This document shows, piece after piece, positions 1 through 7,233 of a DNA stretch of 9,478 nt. Numbering within the stretch: position 1 is the stretch's first letter; each line of letters begins with the position of its first letter. Made by a program: the position numbers and the translations under genes. The stretch is from positions 1-9,478 of the forward strand of contig SYDV01000364.1 in NCBI GenBank assembly GCA_005801395.1. The letters run 5' to 3'. A model generated the notes under the pieces. It ran no database searches and was not told the origin of the DNA. It worked only from the letters and a program-made list of their open reading frames with translations. The DNA is from Planctomycetia bacterium (GTDB lineage Bacteria > Planctomycetota > UBA11346).

Positions 1-2289
1 CGAGGAACCCAGCTAATTAGTGACAAATACGAACCTCTTTTCCCCTCTTTCGCTGAACAACCAGAGGCATTTAAGATTTTAATTGATCCTTTCGTCACTA
101 CCGGCGACGGCACAGGCATCGTTCACCTCGCCCCAGCCTATGGCGAAGATGACTACCGCGTTTGTCGCGCCGCAGGAATTGATTTAGTCGATCCGCTCGA
201 CGAAGAAGCGAAATTCACCAGCCAAGTTCCTGAATACGTCGGACAATTTTGCAAAGACGCTGATAAAGCGATTATTAAACGCCTGAAAGACGAAGGTAAA
301 CTCGTTCACCAATCTACCTTGGTGCACAGTTATCCATTTTGCGAACGCACCGACACCCCGCTCATTTACCGCGCTATCGACGCGTGGTATGTGAAGGTCG
401 AAGACCTGCGCGAAAAAATGGCGGCCAATAATGCGCAAATTCGCTGGGTGCCAGAAAGCGTTGGTTCCAATCGTTTTGGTAATTGGCTGAAAGATGCCAA
501 AGATTGGAATATTTCGCGCAATCGTTTCTGGGGTTCCTGTTTGCCGGTGTGGGTGAATATCGCTGATGCGAGCGATACGCTGTGTGTCGGTTCAGTCGCC
601 GAATTAGAAAAACTGTCCGGTCAAACCATCACCGATTTACACAAACACCACCTGGATAAGGTGGTCATTATTAAGAATGGCAAAACCTACCACCGCACAC
701 CCGAAGTATTGGACTGCTGGTTTGAATCCGGCGCTATGCCGTATGCCCAGGTGCATTGGATGGGTGGAGCCGATGGCGTCTCGCCACCACCAGTATTTCC
801 CGCACATTTTATTGCCGAAGGCCTGGATCAAACCCGTGGCTGGTTTTATACGTTGTTAGTCTTATCGACCGCGTTGTTCGACAAACCCGCATTCCAAAAC
901 GTCGTGGTCAATGGCTTAGTGTTGGCCGAAGACGGTCAGAAAATGTCGAAGTCGAAAAAGAATTATCCCGATCCGCATGTCGTGTTGGACACCTATGGTG
1001 CCGACGCGCTGCGCGCCTATTTAATTGATTCGCCTGTCGTCCGCGCCGAACCACTGAAATTCAGTGAAGCGGGACTCAAAGAAATTGTCCGCACCGTGGT
1101 GTTGCCGTATTGGAACGCCCTATCCTTTTTTACCACCTACGCCGAAGTCGATGGCTTTGATCCACGCATCGTCGCCGCGCGCAACCCCCGCGATCGCAAA
1201 CCAATCGACCGCTGGGTGATTTCGGTGCTGCAATCGTTAATCCGCGATGTGAACCACGAAATGGAACATTATCGCCTCTATAATGTCGTGCCGCGTTTGG
1301 TGAAATTCATCGATCAATTAACCAACACCTATATTCGCTTAAATCGTTCGCGCTTCTGGAAATCACCCGACCACCTCGACCAAGCCGATGCCTACCACAC
1401 CCTGCATCACGTATTAACCACGTTTGCTCAGGTACTCGCACCCTTCATGCCGTTCCTCACCGAAGAAGTTTATCAGCGCTTAGTCCGTCCGATTGACGAC
1501 AAAGCCCCAGCCAGCGTGCATTGGTGCGATTTCCCGCAAGCCAACGCCGCATTGATTGACAGTGATTTAGAACGCGACGTCGCCATTGGCCTAACCGTTT
1601 CCAGTTTGGGACGCAAACTACGTGAAGACAGTAAATTAAAAGTCCGTCAACCGTTATCCTCTATCACCATTATTAGCCGCGACCCCATAATTCGCGCTGG
1701 CGCAGAACGATTTGCTGCCGCCATAGCCTTAGAATTAAATGTGAAACAAGTGTTATTCAGCGCCGACGAAGCCGCGTTTTGTTCGCTCAGCGTGAAACCG
1801 AATTTGAAGGTGCTCGGCAAACGCTGCGGTCAAAAATTAAAAGCCATTACCCAGGTATTAACCACCTGGTCGTTTGCTGAAGTTGCCGAATTAGAAGCCG
1901 GACGTCCCATCATCGTCGAAGGTGAAACCATTGGAGTCGATGATTTATTATTAACACGCACCCCTGTCGCCGGTGCCGTCACAGCAAGCCAAGGCGCGGT
2001 GTCTGTCGCATTAAACACCGCTCTCACTCAGAATTTAATCCTCGAAGGTTTAGCGCGCGAAATCATCAGTCTGTTACAACAAGCGCGCAAAGACGCTGGT
2101 TTAGATGTCTCCGATCGCATCAGTGTACGTTGGTCCAGCGAAGACGCCGAAGTCATCGCCGCCATCGCCACGCATCAAGCCTTTATCTGCGATGAGGTTT
2201 TAGCCACGAGCTTTATCAAAGACGCCAACGCTGAAACCAATGCTGAGATCAATAGTCGCGCTATACGCTTTGGTATAACTAAAGCTTAA
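1..2289 (+). CDS. ileS: Isoleucyl-tRNA synthetase, type 2 (eukaryote-like), 5' end outside window
   Basis: Cytoplasmic enzyme that charges tRNA(Ile) with isoleucine. The reading frame is open from base 1, so the N-terminal part with the HIGH motif lies upstream; 762 residues are seen here, of roughly 1050 usual for the family. In order: the end of the CP1 editing domain (GTGIVHLAPAYGEDD, window residues 37-51), the second half of the Rossmann catalytic domain with GWFYTLLVLSTALF, the KMSKS loop (KMSKSKKNYPDP, residues 314-325), and the anticodon-binding helical domain including KLREDSKLKVRQPL. KKNYPDP after KMSKS and the later SPVVRAE are typical of the eukaryotic/type 2 form, and no C-terminal zinc finger (CxxC pairs) is present, also as in type 2. 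Type 2 enzymes are often naturally mupirocin-insensitive; that property is inferred here. It ends with TAA at 2287-2289, only 33 bases from a convergent gene. Confidence 0.97.
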   Translation, partial: RGTQLISDKYEPLFPSFAEQPEAFKILIDPFVTTGDGTGIVHLAPAYGEDDYRVCRAAGIDLVDPLDEEAKFTSQVPEYVGQFCKDADKAIIKRLKDEGKLVHQSTLVHSYPFCERTDTPLIYRAIDAWYVKVEDLREKMAANNAQIRWVPESVGSNRFGNWLKDAKDWNISRNRFWGSCLPVWVNIADASDTLCVGSVAELEKLSGQTITDLHKHHLDKVVIIKNGKTYHRTPEVLDCWFESGAMPYAQVHWMGGADGVSPPPVFPAHFIAEGLDQTRGWFYTLLVLSTALFDKPAFQNVVVNGLVLAEDGQKMSKSKKNYPDPHVVLDTYGADALRAYLIDSPVVRAEPLKFSEAGLKEIVRTVVLPYWNALSFFTTYAEVDGFDPRIVAARNPRDRKPIDRWVISVLQSLIRDVNHEMEHYRLYNVVPRLVKFIDQLTNTYIRLNRSRFWKSPDHLDQADAYHTLHHVLTTFAQVLAPFMPFLTEEVYQRLVRPIDDKAPASVHWCDFPQANAALIDSDLERDVAIGLTVSSLGRKLREDSKLKVRQPLSSITIISRDPIIRAGAERFAAAIALELNVKQVLFSADEAAFCSLSVKPNLKVLGKRCGQKLKAITQVLTTWSFAEVAELEAGRPIIVEGETIGVDDLLLTRTPVAGAVTASQGAVSVALNTALTQNLILEGLAREIISLLQQARKDAGLDVSDRISVRWSSEDAEVIAAIATHQAFICDEVLATSFIKDANAETNAEINSRAIRFGITKA

Positions 2290-2322
2290 AGGCTGATATA
2301 TTTAAGCGTTAACAAATCGTTC

Positions 2323-2874
2323 TCAGACTTTCGCGCGGGTGGAATCTCCATCCGCGCCAATATCAGAGCGGCGACAGCGCAGGCGGCAGCAGCGTCCGCC
2401 GAGAAAATAATCCAGTTGGTCGACGATGCCGAGCATGATAATGATGCCACGGCCAGCACCTAAATTTCTCCGCCGACCTTGAAAAGCTCGTTGTACAGCT
2501 TCATTATTAAATCCCGCGCCTTGGTCAGTTAAATACAGATCGAAAAATTGCGTGTCGGCCCATAATTCGACTTCAATGTTCTGTTCTATACGCCCACGAT
2601 TTCCGTGCATTATCGCATTTACCATCGCCTCATGAAAGGCATGCGTCAATAAATTAATTCGCCGTTGCGATAACCATTTCCAGGCCTGTAAACGGCCAAC
2701 CAATAAGGAAACAGCATCGTCTCCGTGCGCAAATGCCGAAGGCACCGTTAAATGTAAATGTCGAGTGCCCAATTTTTCTGGTTGGTCAGCGACAATCGAA
2801 AGTGATTCTAATGACGTCACTTGCCTTGGCGTTGGATCAGCCATTCGATTAAATGATAAAGGCTGCGCGTTCAT
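2323..2874 (-). CDS. RsbW/SpoIIAB-like ATP-binding protein (anti-sigma factor/serine kinase type)
   Basis: 183-residue GHKL-fold (HATPase_c) protein of the kind that phosphorylates a STAS partner and may sequester a sigma factor or other target. Visible motifs: N box HEAMVNAIMHGN (E82, N86, H90-N92), G1 box DQGAGF (D117-F122), and G2 region NLGAGRGIIIML (N137-L148). I chose the ATG at 2874 because its first bases overlap the stop of the STAS gene as ATGA and an AGGGA ribosome site lies 8 bases upstream. An in-frame ATG at 2913 would add 13 residues inside the STAS gene and is less likely. The C terminus is arginine- and cysteine-rich (GGRCCRLRCRR), which can be the last beta strand of the fold, though it is less conserved-looking than the rest. 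No sigma factor or PP2C phosphatase gene is adjacent, so the target is unknown. Confidence 0.88.
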   Translation of the reverse strand: MNAQPLSFNRMADPTPRQVTSLESLSIVADQPEKLGTRHLHLTVPSAFAHGDDAVSLLVGRLQAWKWLSQRRINLLTHAFHEAMVNAIMHGNRGRIEQNIEVELWADTQFFDLYLTDQGAGFNNEAVQRAFQGRRRNLGAGRGIIIMLGIVDQLDYFLGGRCCRLRCRRSDIGADGDSTRAKV

Positions 2875-3260
2875 GATACATTCCCTGAAATTGCCGTCAC
2901 CGCTGTTGCGCAATTAGGATAAATTTTCAATCGCTGATTTAACCCAGCTAGGTGAAATATTTCGCTGATCGTTTCACTGGCACCACACAAAACGAATTTT
3001 CCTCCTCGCTTAGTCATTTCCATCCACGCCATCACCAAACGACCGAGCATGGCTGACGAAATAAATTGGACATGAGATAAATCGATTACCACCTGAGAAT
3101 AAGTCACCAACAATTCATTTAAGGCCACGGCAAAACGTTCAATGATGGCGGGATCAAACAAACGCGGCACCATAATTTTCACCACGTGGACCTGGCCGAC
3201 GTTGCTCAGCTGAAAAAATTCCGCATGGTTTGGGCTTTTGCTTCGCCTACTGCTGGTCAT
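2871..3260 (-). CDS. STAS-domain protein (SpoIIAA/RsbV-like anti-sigma factor antagonist)
   Basis: 129-residue single STAS domain, about residues 20-125. The diagnostic stretch is VVIDLSHVQFISSAMLGRL (residues 57-75), equivalent to the DLS..xFxDSSGLG region of SpoIIAA and RsbV. In those proteins the Ser after the Asp is phosphorylated by the partner kinase. Here the Asp is replaced by Ser68 and the likely phosphoacceptor is Ser69, followed by Ala70. A later GGKFVLCGAS and IFHLAGL fit the third strand and last helix of the fold. Its start is supported by GGGGA 5 bases before ATG 3260. The next gene, an ATP-binding kinase-type protein, overlaps its stop codon by four bases, so the two are probably translated in coupled fashion and work as one switch. 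The first 13 residues are basic and look unstructured. Confidence 0.88.
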   Translation of the reverse strand: MTSSRRSKSPNHAEFFQLSNVGQVHVVKIMVPRLFDPAIIERFAVALNELLVTYSQVVIDLSHVQFISSAMLGRLVMAWMEMTKRGGKFVLCGASETISEIFHLAGLNQRLKIYPNCATAVTAISGNVS

Positions 3261-3533
3261 GTTTTCCCCGAGAGTGCACCACGACGAGCAGGTGCTTTTT
3301 CACAAGTTATGGGCTTAGTAAGACTATTGCATCAATTTAACCGAAGCCCTATCTGAATCATTAGAACCATTTAGTCCGTTTTATATTTAAAACAGCTCGA
3401 TTTATTCAAAATAGCCGAGTTCATTCATATGCAGATATCTATATTTCCGCACGATCAAAACCACCGACATGTGCGGTAAAATATTTGCTCAGCGCCTGTT
3501 CCAATGCGGCCCACGACATCCCCACTCACTTTA
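3261..3533. other. Intergenic stretch with small inverted repeats and no supported gene
   Basis: No reading frame here is convincing. I see two short perfect inverted repeats. The first is GCACC (3276-3280) with GGTGC (3291-3295), followed by five T on the plus strand; in the minus-strand leader it would sit just before the ribosome site of the STAS gene. The second is CCGCAC (3447-3452) with GTGCGG (3471-3476), loop of 18, with no clear T run, which could mark the end of the catabolic unit arriving from the right. A 26-codon minus-strand frame (3519-3439, starting MSWAALEQALSKYF) has GTGGGG directly before its ATG; it resembles nothing I know and may be a scrap of an eroded gene or chance. 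Confidence 0.4.
3380..3409 (-). promoter_or_regulatory. Candidate sigma-70 type promoter for the STAS/kinase pair
   Basis: On the minus strand TTGAAT (3409-3404) and TATAAA (3385-3380) are spaced by 18 bases, in an AT-rich stretch about 120 bases before the STAS start codon. This leaves a leader of roughly 110 bases. Similarity to the consensus is moderate and AT-rich DNA gives such matches by chance, so this is a suggestion only. Confidence 0.35.
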
Positions 3534-3794
3534 CTAAGTGCAATGAGAAAGAGCGACTATTTCAGCCGCCGTTGGGATTCAATGGTTATGAGATGGACTA
3601 CCAGAAGCGAGAGCGTCCTCAGCCAGCTTTTCGACCACTCGCTCAAATACTTCGCGCTGCACTCCACAACATTGCCCCAGAGTTGGGATTTTAAGTGCGG
3701 AATTTAAATCAATTAACCACTTCATCAGCGCCTCAGTGCCAACGGGGTCGTCGGGGTCACCGTACCACGCGAGACAAGCGCGGAAATCGTAGCA
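3534..3794 (-). pseudogene. Remnant of an iron-containing alcohol dehydrogenase, C-terminal end only
   Basis: The minus frame encodes about 70 residues that look like the helical C terminus of group III iron-dependent alcohol dehydrogenases: YGDPDDPVGTEALMKWLIDL, then LKIPTLGQCCGV, then VVEKLAEDALASGSPSHNH. A TGA follows at 3581-3579, and the same frame goes on with IPTAAEIVALSHCT to TAG at 3536-3534. Family members usually have NPR followed by xPTxxEIxxLY at this place, so the TGA stands where an Arg codon (CGA) would be expected. About 300 N-terminal residues with the NAD- and iron-binding parts are missing, and only about 45 bases separate the remnant from the stop of the TIM-barrel gene upstream. 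A longer open frame reaching ATG 3872 overlaps that gene and its first residues do not look like the family. I infer a former third gene of the catabolic unit, lost by internal deletion and point mutation. Confidence 0.65.
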
Positions 3795-3837
3795 GGAAGT
3801 TCGCTTTTTTTCATGGGATATTGCTCGACCTATGGAG

Positions 3838-4747
3838 TTAAGAGAGCCATGCGCGAAGCGTGCGATAATCATTCTTTAAAGCCGCGATTAGTTCTGCTTT
3901 CGGCATACCTAACTTGAGGTGTTCGTGATGTTGGATGATTGGACCAGTAAACGCTTTCTTTTTCAGTTCAGTACAAAACGCGCGCGGAACACGTCCTTCC
4001 CCAAGCGGGCACCATAGCGGTTTCCCTTTGGGATCTTTATCCCAATAAAAATCTTTTATCTGCACCGCGACCCATTGTCTTTCTGTTAAACGAGCTTGCG
4101 TTGGCCACGATAATCCCCCTTCAATCATCGCTTGACCAATGTCGAAACAAATACCCATGGTTGCCGGTTCGATATCCTTCATCACCAGCCACAAATCCCA
4201 CATGGTTCCACCAATATAATCCAAACCTGAATGATTTTGATACCCCCCCCTGCAATCCCAACTCGCGATTCAACGCGCTAAGTTCTTTGATCGTAGCCGT
4301 AAATTCGCTGATCGAATCTGGGATTGGACGATCTTTTTGATAATGCATGAAACCCATACGATACTGACGAATATCTAATTTCACTAACGTGCGCAGGACT
4401 TTTTCTGCCAATGGCGTCACGGCGATAATATCGGTGGTAACTAGACCAATCTTTTTTCCGCATTTTCGTAACGCTTCTACCATTTTTGGCAGATCTTCTT
4501 CTATCCGCTCTGGTCGAATATGCGTCGACTTTTCACGAATGGGACATTCGATGCCATCCCAACCGACTTCGGCGACCAATTCCGCTGTTTGATCAGGAGT
4601 AAAATCAGCGAATGGTTTACTAAAGCACCACAGTGGCGATTTCTGCACTATTGATGGAGATTCTGCTTGAGCCAACACTACCGCACTCATTGCGAGAGTG
4701 GTGGTTTGAATAAATTGACGGCGCGTCAAAGGAAATGAATTATTCAT
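3838..4747 (-). pseudogene. Tat-exported TIM-barrel protein, sugar phosphate isomerase/epimerase family, split by a frameshift
   Basis: Member of the xylose isomerase-like TIM-barrel (AP endonuclease 2) family, which acts on sugars and related polyols. The N-terminal part starts at ATG 4747 with a twin-arginine signal (TRRQFIQTTTLAMSAVVLAQA, cleavage likely after residue 28), then SKPFADF, GWDGIECPI and GLVTTDI. The frame breaks at a run of eight G (minus strand, 4250-4243). As written it reads QGGVSKSF and stops at 4121. Removing one G restores QGGYQNHSGLDYIGG, which joins the downstream frame ending at 3838 with GICFDIGQAM (putative metal-ligand region), GGLSWP, QIKDF, PLGEGRVP and QHHEH. 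The repaired protein would have 302 residues, normal for the family. Its ATG overlaps the stop of the enolase-like gene as ATGA. Whether the extra base is a sequencing error, a true mutation or a reversible phase switch cannot be told from here. Confidence 0.85.
4243..4250 (-). repeat. Run of eight G at the frameshift point
   Basis: The plus strand carries eight consecutive C, meaning eight G in the coding strand of the TIM-barrel gene. Seven would keep the gene in frame. Mononucleotide runs of this length are prone both to slippage in cells and to miscounting by sequencers. Confidence 0.9.
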
Positions 4748-6207
4748 ACCGTCATCTCGGTTAATTGATCAGCCTGATGGTTAACCGACAGCAATTCAAA
4801 GTGCTCCATGGCAAAGTTTTCCTTCACCCCAAAAGGTGCTTCATTGACTGAACCCAACCGCAAAGTTCCGGCATTAATTTGTAAACGTGCCGTGCCCGCA
4901 AACGGGGTATACAGATCGCCGTGATTCTTCAGAACAGCCACGCTAATATGTTCGGGAAACATGGATAATCCGCGAAAATAATGATGCCCATTGCGCTCGA
5001 CCGTGGCATTACCCAATGCCGCCTGCACCGCGAGATCTTGCAGCAGCGCGACAGGACCAATATTGACCAGGTCTTCGCCACTCATGTGATAACGCTGGGT
5101 GCCAAAAATCGCGTTACGATGATTAATTAAACAACGATGCGCGACACTTTTCATGATGCCCTTACAATTTTTGTGACTGGTGCCGATGTAACCGAGCGCC
5201 AATGCCCGTGCGAGGCTGTCGATCTCAGCGTCTGATTCATCAATAATCATCGGTGGCGCATCACGCCACGCGTGTATTTTTACGATCTTTGGATCAAGCG
5301 CCACCGAACGGTAGAGCGGCTGTTCAATAAATATTAATTTCTCAAAAAAGGTCACCAAATCAGGAATACTCTGGATGCGTTCCCATAGCGCCATAAATTG
5401 AGAAAACTCACGATATTGTTCATTGCCATCCAAGGTGAAGGCGTAATTGCGCCCACAGTGTTTGGTAACGATTTTTGCAATTTGCTGCAATCTCTCCACA
5501 TCTACCGACAAATCACCACGTACTTTTAACTTAAAATGATGTAAACCATAAAAAGCAATGTTATCCTCTAGCGTTTGTGGCAGCCCATCGGTGAGCACGT
5601 CCTCTGGAAGTAAATCATCCTTAGATAAAGGATCTGACAAACCAACCGTATGACGTGCGATCACGTGCGTTAATGGTTGCTCGGGTAAATAATCTCGCGG
5701 CGCGCGACCAACGAGCTCGCCATGAATCGAACCAAGGTTAATTCCTGGAATATTTTCGCGCAGCAAGGTGGATAGATTGACCCCATGTGCGCGTGCCAAT
5801 GCATCTAACATGGTGCGTTCGACTATGCTCACACCAAAGTGAGCAAGCAGCGGAGGTAATCCTCGTTGTTTCGCCCAGGACATCTGTGCGCTGTAGAGCT
5901 GTCGCCAAAACTCAAAAGCCGTGCTGGGTTGAATCTCATGCGCAAAGGCCACGGCTTGTCGGATGACCAATAAAAGGTCTGCGATCTCTTCTTGTGGACC
6001 TTTGGTTGGCGATTTATCAAACCACTTGGGTAATAATCCTTCCGCCGCAATTCCGATCACAACTTGGTTACCGATCTCAAAGCTACCATGCAGAAACACA
6101 TGTGGGGCCTCGGTCATGGTTGCCACCCCAAAGCGAAATGGCATGCGCGTCTTGGTGTCGGTTCGATGTAACGTGGCGCCAACGAAACGCAGGAGTGTAG
6201 GTGTCAT
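4744..6207 (-). CDS. Enolase-superfamily enzyme (mandelate racemase/muconate lactonizing type), function unassigned
   Basis: 487 residues, longer than the 350-400 common in the superfamily. The N-terminal capping domain includes MPFRFGVATMT (about residues 22-32) and the C-terminal barrel shows the expected catalytic series: KLK (K226, K228) on strand 2, then FTLDGNEQY (D260), IEQP (E295) and IIDESD (D323, E324) as the metal-ligand strands, and SHKNCKG (K346 or K349) where the second base is expected. This is the muconate lactonizing subgroup pattern: abstraction of a proton next to a carboxylate, with enolate stabilised by Mg2+. The substrate cannot be read from the sequence. No signal peptide is seen, so it is probably cytoplasmic. 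ATG 6207 has no good ribosome site, but family resemblance of the first 20 residues supports it. It is the first gene of a unit with the TIM-barrel gene and lies divergent to an AraC-type regulator. It appears intact. Confidence 0.85.
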   Translation of the reverse strand: MTPTLLRFVGATLHRTDTKTRMPFRFGVATMTEAPHVFLHGSFEIGNQVVIGIAAEGLLPKWFDKSPTKGPQEEIADLLLVIRQAVAFAHEIQPSTAFEFWRQLYSAQMSWAKQRGLPPLLAHFGVSIVERTMLDALARAHGVNLSTLLRENIPGINLGSIHGELVGRAPRDYLPEQPLTHVIARHTVGLSDPLSKDDLLPEDVLTDGLPQTLEDNIAFYGLHHFKLKVRGDLSVDVERLQQIAKIVTKHCGRNYAFTLDGNEQYREFSQFMALWERIQSIPDLVTFFEKLIFIEQPLYRSVALDPKIVKIHAWRDAPPMIIDESDAEIDSLARALALGYIGTSHKNCKGIMKSVAHRCLINHRNAIFGTQRYHMSGEDLVNIGPVALLQDLAVQAALGNATVERNGHHYFRGLSMFPEHISVAVLKNHGDLYTPFAGTARLQINAGTLRLGSVNEAPFGVKENFAMEHFELLSVNHQADQLTEMTV

Positions 6208-6220
6208 AGGTTTTCAGTTT

Positions 6221-6269
6221 AGAGGGTTGGGTGGTCACTCTATTGTTCGTATAGTGGCCATTTCTACTA
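6221..6269. promoter_or_regulatory. Imperfect inverted repeats in the divergent spacer, possible operator sites
   Basis: AGAGGG (6221-6226) pairs with CACTCT (6236-6241) at 5 of 6 positions, and TAGTGG (6252-6257) pairs with CTACTA (6264-6269) at 5 of 6. Both lie between or beside the starts of the enolase-like gene and the AraC-family gene, where such a regulator would bind. AraC proteins often bind direct rather than inverted repeats, so the assignment is weak. Confidence 0.25.
6227..6255 (+). promoter_or_regulatory. Candidate promoter of the AraC-family regulator
   Basis: TTGGGT (6227-6232) and TATAGT (6250-6255) with a 17-base spacer fit a sigma-70 promoter moderately well. Transcription would begin near 6262, which would place the GTG at 6254 inside the -10 box and favour the GTG at 6287 as the start codon. 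Confidence 0.4.
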
Positions 6270-6286
6270 AATTAACGCAAGAAACT

Positions 6287-7207
6287 GTGCGAAATACGCA
6301 ATCAATCGACGCCGCCGTCGATTTTTCGCCGTTGGAGCTTGATCCGGCCTTCCCCTTGGAAGTGATCCTAACCGGCGAACGGGACGACACTCCCATAACT
6401 AATTTGCACGTTCACGACGGCTTAGAAATCGGCTGCTGCCTAGAAGGTTCCGGCATTTTCTATGTGGGGGCCAAAATCCTGCCGTTTCGTCAAGGTGACA
6501 TCACCGTTATCACCGACCGTGAGTTTCATCGTTGTCGCAGCAGTCCAGGCACACGTAGCCGGTGGGCATGGTTCTTTGTTAATCCACCCACCTTATTAGT
6601 TCCACATGCCACGCCAATACTGACCTGGGAACCACAGCGCTTTTACGGACAGACATTCAGTAATGTAATTTCTCCAATGACGCATCCGCGCATCGCTCAA
6701 CTCGTTTCGCAGCTCATCAATGAAGCCAGTCAATCTGATGCCGCTGTTCGATCTAACCTGCGCGCGCTTGTGCTGCTGTTGGTGAACGAACTGCACCGAC
6801 TATTTCCCAAGTCCCAAGAGGTCAGCTCATTTGACCACGGAGCAGAGACTTTAACCCGTATTACTCCCGCGTTACAGCAAATTGTTTCCTATTTTGACTC
6901 GCCATTAACCATTCCTGATCTGGCTCACAGTTGTGGTATGAGTATGCGTAATTTTCAGCTCCAGTTCACTAAATTAATGGGTATCACGCCACAGGGACAT
7001 TTGCTCAATAGCCGCATTCAAGCTGCCGCTGCCGCTTTATTGGTCGATTATCAACGATCCATTACTGAAATCGCTTTTTCGTGTGGATTTAATACACTCT
7101 CATCCTTTAACCGAGCCTTTAAAACTATTTTTCACTGTAGTCCGCGCGCTTATCGCAAACAAATAGCAATGCGCGAAAAGTTATCACGGTTAACTCCGTC
7201 GCCTTAG
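6287..7207 (+). CDS. AraC-family transcriptional regulator
   Basis: 306 residues from GTG 6287. The N-terminal half is a cupin-like sensor domain with HVHDGLEIG (H41, H43, E47) and FRQGDITVI, which in this family binds a small effector, often a sugar. The C-terminal 100 residues carry the two helix-turn-helix units: SPLTIPDLAHSCGMSMRNFQ and SITEIAFSCGFNTLSSFNRA, followed by the family signature ending FHCSPRAYRKQ. The open frame runs far upstream but that part is antisense to the enolase-like gene. Possible starts are TTG 6227, GTG 6254 and GTG 6287, none with a strong ribosome site; I prefer 6287 because a likely -10 box covers 6254 and a weak AAGAA precedes 6287. Divergent from the enolase-like gene by about 80 bases or less, it most likely controls that unit in response to its substrate. 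It ends 26 bases from a convergent gene. Confidence 0.9.
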   Translation: MRNTQSIDAAVDFSPLELDPAFPLEVILTGERDDTPITNLHVHDGLEIGCCLEGSGIFYVGAKILPFRQGDITVITDREFHRCRSSPGTRSRWAWFFVNPPTLLVPHATPILTWEPQRFYGQTFSNVISPMTHPRIAQLVSQLINEASQSDAAVRSNLRALVLLLVNELHRLFPKSQEVSSFDHGAETLTRITPALQQIVSYFDSPLTIPDLAHSCGMSMRNFQLQFTKLMGITPQGHLLNSRIQAAAAALLVDYQRSITEIAFSCGFNTLSSFNRAFKTIFHCSPRAYRKQIAMREKLSRLTPSP

Positions 7208-7233
7208 AATATACTAAACAGGCATGTGATGAT

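Noticed and set aside
2290..2322. Search for a bidirectional terminator between the convergent ileS and kinase-type genes
   Set aside because: No GC-rich hairpin with a T run is visible in the 33 bases.
2323..2420. Possible frameshift near the end of the kinase-type protein, because the tail GGRCCRLRCRR is unusual and another frame gives an alanine-rich tail reaching 2286
   Set aside because: The tail in the written frame fits the position and basic character of the final beta strand of the fold, while the alternative has no family-like pattern.
3485..3707. Two overlapping plus-strand frames of 67-69 codons
   Set aside because: They are antisense to the dehydrogenase remnant, lack ribosome sites and show no protein-like pattern of their own.
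5963..6286. N-terminal extension of the AraC-family frame up to ATG 5963
   Set aside because: It is antisense to the conserved N-terminal part of the enolase-like gene and its translation does not resemble the regulator family; the divergent layout needs a start near 6254-6287.
7208..7233. Search for a terminator between the AraC-family gene and the 142-residue gene
   Set aside because: Only a 5-base TTCAA/TTGAA repeat just inside the neighbouring gene is visible, too short and AT-rich to count.
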